A program made the position numbers and the translations under genes. From NCBI GenBank assembly GCA_007120485.1, contig SKNP01000248.1:1-6730 (forward strand): a stretch of 6,730 bases of DNA, given 5' to 3'. How positions within the stretch are numbered: position 1 is the first letter of the stretch; every line of letters starts with the position of its first letter. The stretch comes from Nitriliruptoraceae bacterium. GTDB taxonomy: Bacteria > Actinomycetota > Nitriliruptoria > Nitriliruptorales > Nitriliruptoraceae. The notes below the pieces were generated by a model. That model worked only from the letters and a program-made list of their open reading frames with translations. It had not been told where the DNA came from and made no database searches. Below, one piece after another: positions 5,175-6,730 of this stretch.

Positions 5175-6730
5175 AGCGCGGCCTCCACGAGCAGGGCTCG
5201 CGGCCGTCGCCGTCGTCGCGCTGGTCGCGGCCGCCTGTGCCGTGGATGGACCGGACAAGACCTGGACCGCGGCGCCGATCTCCGACGACCAGGCCGGTGC
5301 GCTCGCCCCAGCTGGCGATCCCGGTGAGATCTCGGATGGCGACCCGGGTCAGCGGGCGGAACGAGCCGAACCGCAGCGGTCGCTCGACCTCGATGACGAG
5401 CCGGACGTGCCGGCGCCACCGGAGAGCCGGGACGCCGTCCGCTCGACAGCGCAGGAGCTGCTCGATGGGCTCCTGTCCGAGGCCGACGCCGACCCGGACG
5501 CGTTCGGGGTGCTCGTCGTCGACGAGCACGATCGCGAGATCGTCGCCCACGACCCTGACGCGCCACGGATCCCCGCGTCGACCCTGAAGATCGTGACCGG
5601 AGCCGCCGCGCTGACGACGCTCGGTCCGAACGCCACCTTCACCACCTGGGCCGAGGCCAGCGGCCCGATCGCCGAGGACGGGACCCTCGAAGGTGATCTG
5701 GCCATCGTCGGCGATGGGGACCCGGTGCTCGCGACCCCGGAGTACGGCCGGTTCGTCTACCCGGCCCGGCCGCGGACGCCGCTCGAGGACCTCGCCGACG
5801 ACATCGCGGCGTCCGGGGTGCGGCACATCGACGGTGACGTGCTCGCCGTCACCGATCGGTTCGAGGGTCCGCGCACGGCGACGGGATGGCCGGACCGCTA
5901 CTTCTCGTCGTTCGATGCCCGCTATGCCGACGGCCTGACCGTCGACGCCGGGCTGGAGACGATCATCGTCTGGCCCGAGCCGGACGACGACAACGGTTCC
6001 GACGGCGAGGATGACGGGTCCGACGGCGATGACGCGGACGACGACGAACTCGACCTCGACGATCTCGATCCGCTCGACCCCCCGGATGACCTCGAGCCAA
6101 CCGCCCGCGTCGAGCACGTCGAGGTGCCGGCGCAGCACCTCGTCGATGAACTCGTCCGCTTGTTGGACGACCGCGGGGTCACCGTGGCCGGGTCGGCCGA
6201 GCTGACCGAGACACGGCCCAGGCCGGTCGGTCGGCTCGCCCGCGTCGACAGCCCACCGATGTCGGAGCTGCTGGAGTTCACCCTGCAGCGCAGCGACAAC
6301 CACCTCGCCGACGGGCTGTTCACCGCGGTCGGTCGGCAACGGACCGGGGTCGGGTCGTTCGGCTCGGGCGACCGGGCGCTGCGGCAGTCCCTGGACCGCT
6401 GGGGCATCGACCACCGGTCGGCGCGGTTCGCCGACGGATCGGGCCTGTCGCGTGAGGACCGCACCTCCGTCCGGCTCCTGATCGATGTCGAGCGAACGAT
6501 GTACGGCTCACGGCACGCCAGCACGTGGAAGCGGTCGATGGCCGTCACCGGCGAGTCCGGAACGCTGCGCAACCGGCTCCGCGGGACGATCGCTGACGGT
6601 CGGTTCGCCGGGAAGACCGGCACGTTGCGCGACACCAGTGGCCTGGTCGGCACCGTCGAAGGATCCGGCGGGCAGCGCTACCACCTCGCGGTCCTCGCCA
6701 ACGACGCCGGGGAGGGTCGGTGGCTCGCCC
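5155..6730 (+). CDS. dacB: PBP4-type D-alanyl-D-alanine carboxypeptidase/endopeptidase (peptidase S13), 3' partial
   Basis: At least 525 residues are present and the frame is still open at the window edge. The penicillin-binding triad is complete: STLK (142-145, nucleophile Ser142 and Lys145), SDN (380-382) and KTG (487-489). With GDGDPVL and DGSGLS this marks the S13/PBP4 family, which cleaves terminal D-Ala and peptide cross-links in peptidoglycan outside the membrane. The N-terminus has Arg residues (2-4), a hydrophobic core (13-27) and Cys28 after LVAAA, which could be a lipobox, so export and possible lipid anchoring are likely. A Pro/Asp/Glu-rich linker (about 29-95) precedes the catalytic domain. 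An acidic insert (275-314, 23 of 40 residues Asp or Glu) lies between the Ser-Lys and SDN motifs. The start is uncertain: GTG 5155 gives the best signal peptide; GTG 5167 and TTG 5116 are alternatives, none with a well-spaced ribosome-binding site. It follows sigma-2 by 22 nt and may be co-transcribed. Confidence 0.88.
   Translation, partial: MRRRVTSARPPRAGLAAVAVVALVAAACAVDGPDKTWTAAPISDDQAGALAPAGDPGEISDGDPGQRAERAEPQRSLDLDDEPDVPAPPESRDAVRSTAQELLDGLLSEADADPDAFGVLVVDEHDREIVAHDPDAPRIPASTLKIVTGAAALTTLGPNATFTTWAEASGPIAEDGTLEGDLAIVGDGDPVLATPEYGRFVYPARPRTPLEDLADDIAASGVRHIDGDVLAVTDRFEGPRTATGWPDRYFSSFDARYADGLTVDAGLETIIVWPEPDDDNGSDGEDDGSDGDDADDDELDLDDLDPLDPPDDLEPTARVEHVEVPAQHLVDELVRLLDDRGVTVAGSAELTETRPRPVGRLARVDSPPMSELLEFTLQRSDNHLADGLFTAVGRQRTGVGSFGSGDRALRQSLDRWGIDHRSARFADGSGLSREDRTSVRLLIDVERTMYGSRHASTWKRSMAVTGESGTLRNRLRGTIADGRFAGKTGTLRDTSGLVGTVEGSGGQRYHLAVLANDAGEGRWLA

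Noticed and set aside
5173..6414. Long open frame on the minus strand across PBP4 (about 413 codons)
   Set aside because: The plus strand carries all three penicillin-binding motifs in order; the minus-strand product has only Val/Arg/Gly-rich low complexity.

Overview
The window is very GC-rich, with G/C-ended codons, GTG starts and dense gene packing. It reads as a chromosomal segment of a high-GC actinobacterium. The acidic, Asp-rich tails and linkers in two envelope proteins would fit a salt-adapted or deep-branching lineage such as Nitriliruptoria, but that placement is a guess from composition and gene content, not a match. There is no sign of a phage, insertion sequence, CRISPR array, tRNA or rRNA.

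Layout. At the left edge a stand-alone Lrp/AsnC-type ligand-binding (RAM) protein lies on the minus strand. It is divergent, across a 60-bp gap, from a small alkyltransferase-like (ATL) DNA-repair protein in which the alkyl-acceptor Cys is replaced by Trp. After a ~350-bp non-coding leader with several inverted repeats comes a sigma-70 family factor of 388 aa (called sigma-1 here), closed by a perfect 17-bp stem terminator. Next is a YibE/F-family polytopic membrane protein with an Asp/Pro-repeat tail. After a ~300-bp gap with a recognisable promoter comes a second sigma-70 factor of 378 aa (sigma-2), a clear paralogue of the first. The window closes with a PBP4-type (peptidase S13) D-alanyl-D-alanine carboxypeptidase/endopeptidase, cut off by the right edge. 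Its start codon lies inside or beside a strong hairpin that follows sigma-2.

How it fits together. The notable feature is the pair of primary-like sigma factors. Both carry a region 1.1-like domain and regions 1.2 to 4.2, are about 62% identical over the last 236 residues by hand alignment, and flank one membrane gene. Both keep the -35 recognition helix and the extended -10 contacts, but share unusual residues in the -10 recognition helix (region 2.4). Sigma-1 also departs from the consensus in regions 2.1/2.2 and just after the -35 helix. They look like a duplicated, diverged alternative or group 2-type pair rather than the housekeeping HrdB/SigA, which is expected elsewhere. The neighbouring envelope genes (YibE/F and PBP4) could be targets or simply neighbours; the sequence does not decide. 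Ordinary housekeeping content otherwise predominates, and no obviously new multi-gene system was found beyond this sigma-factor pair and its regulatory structures.
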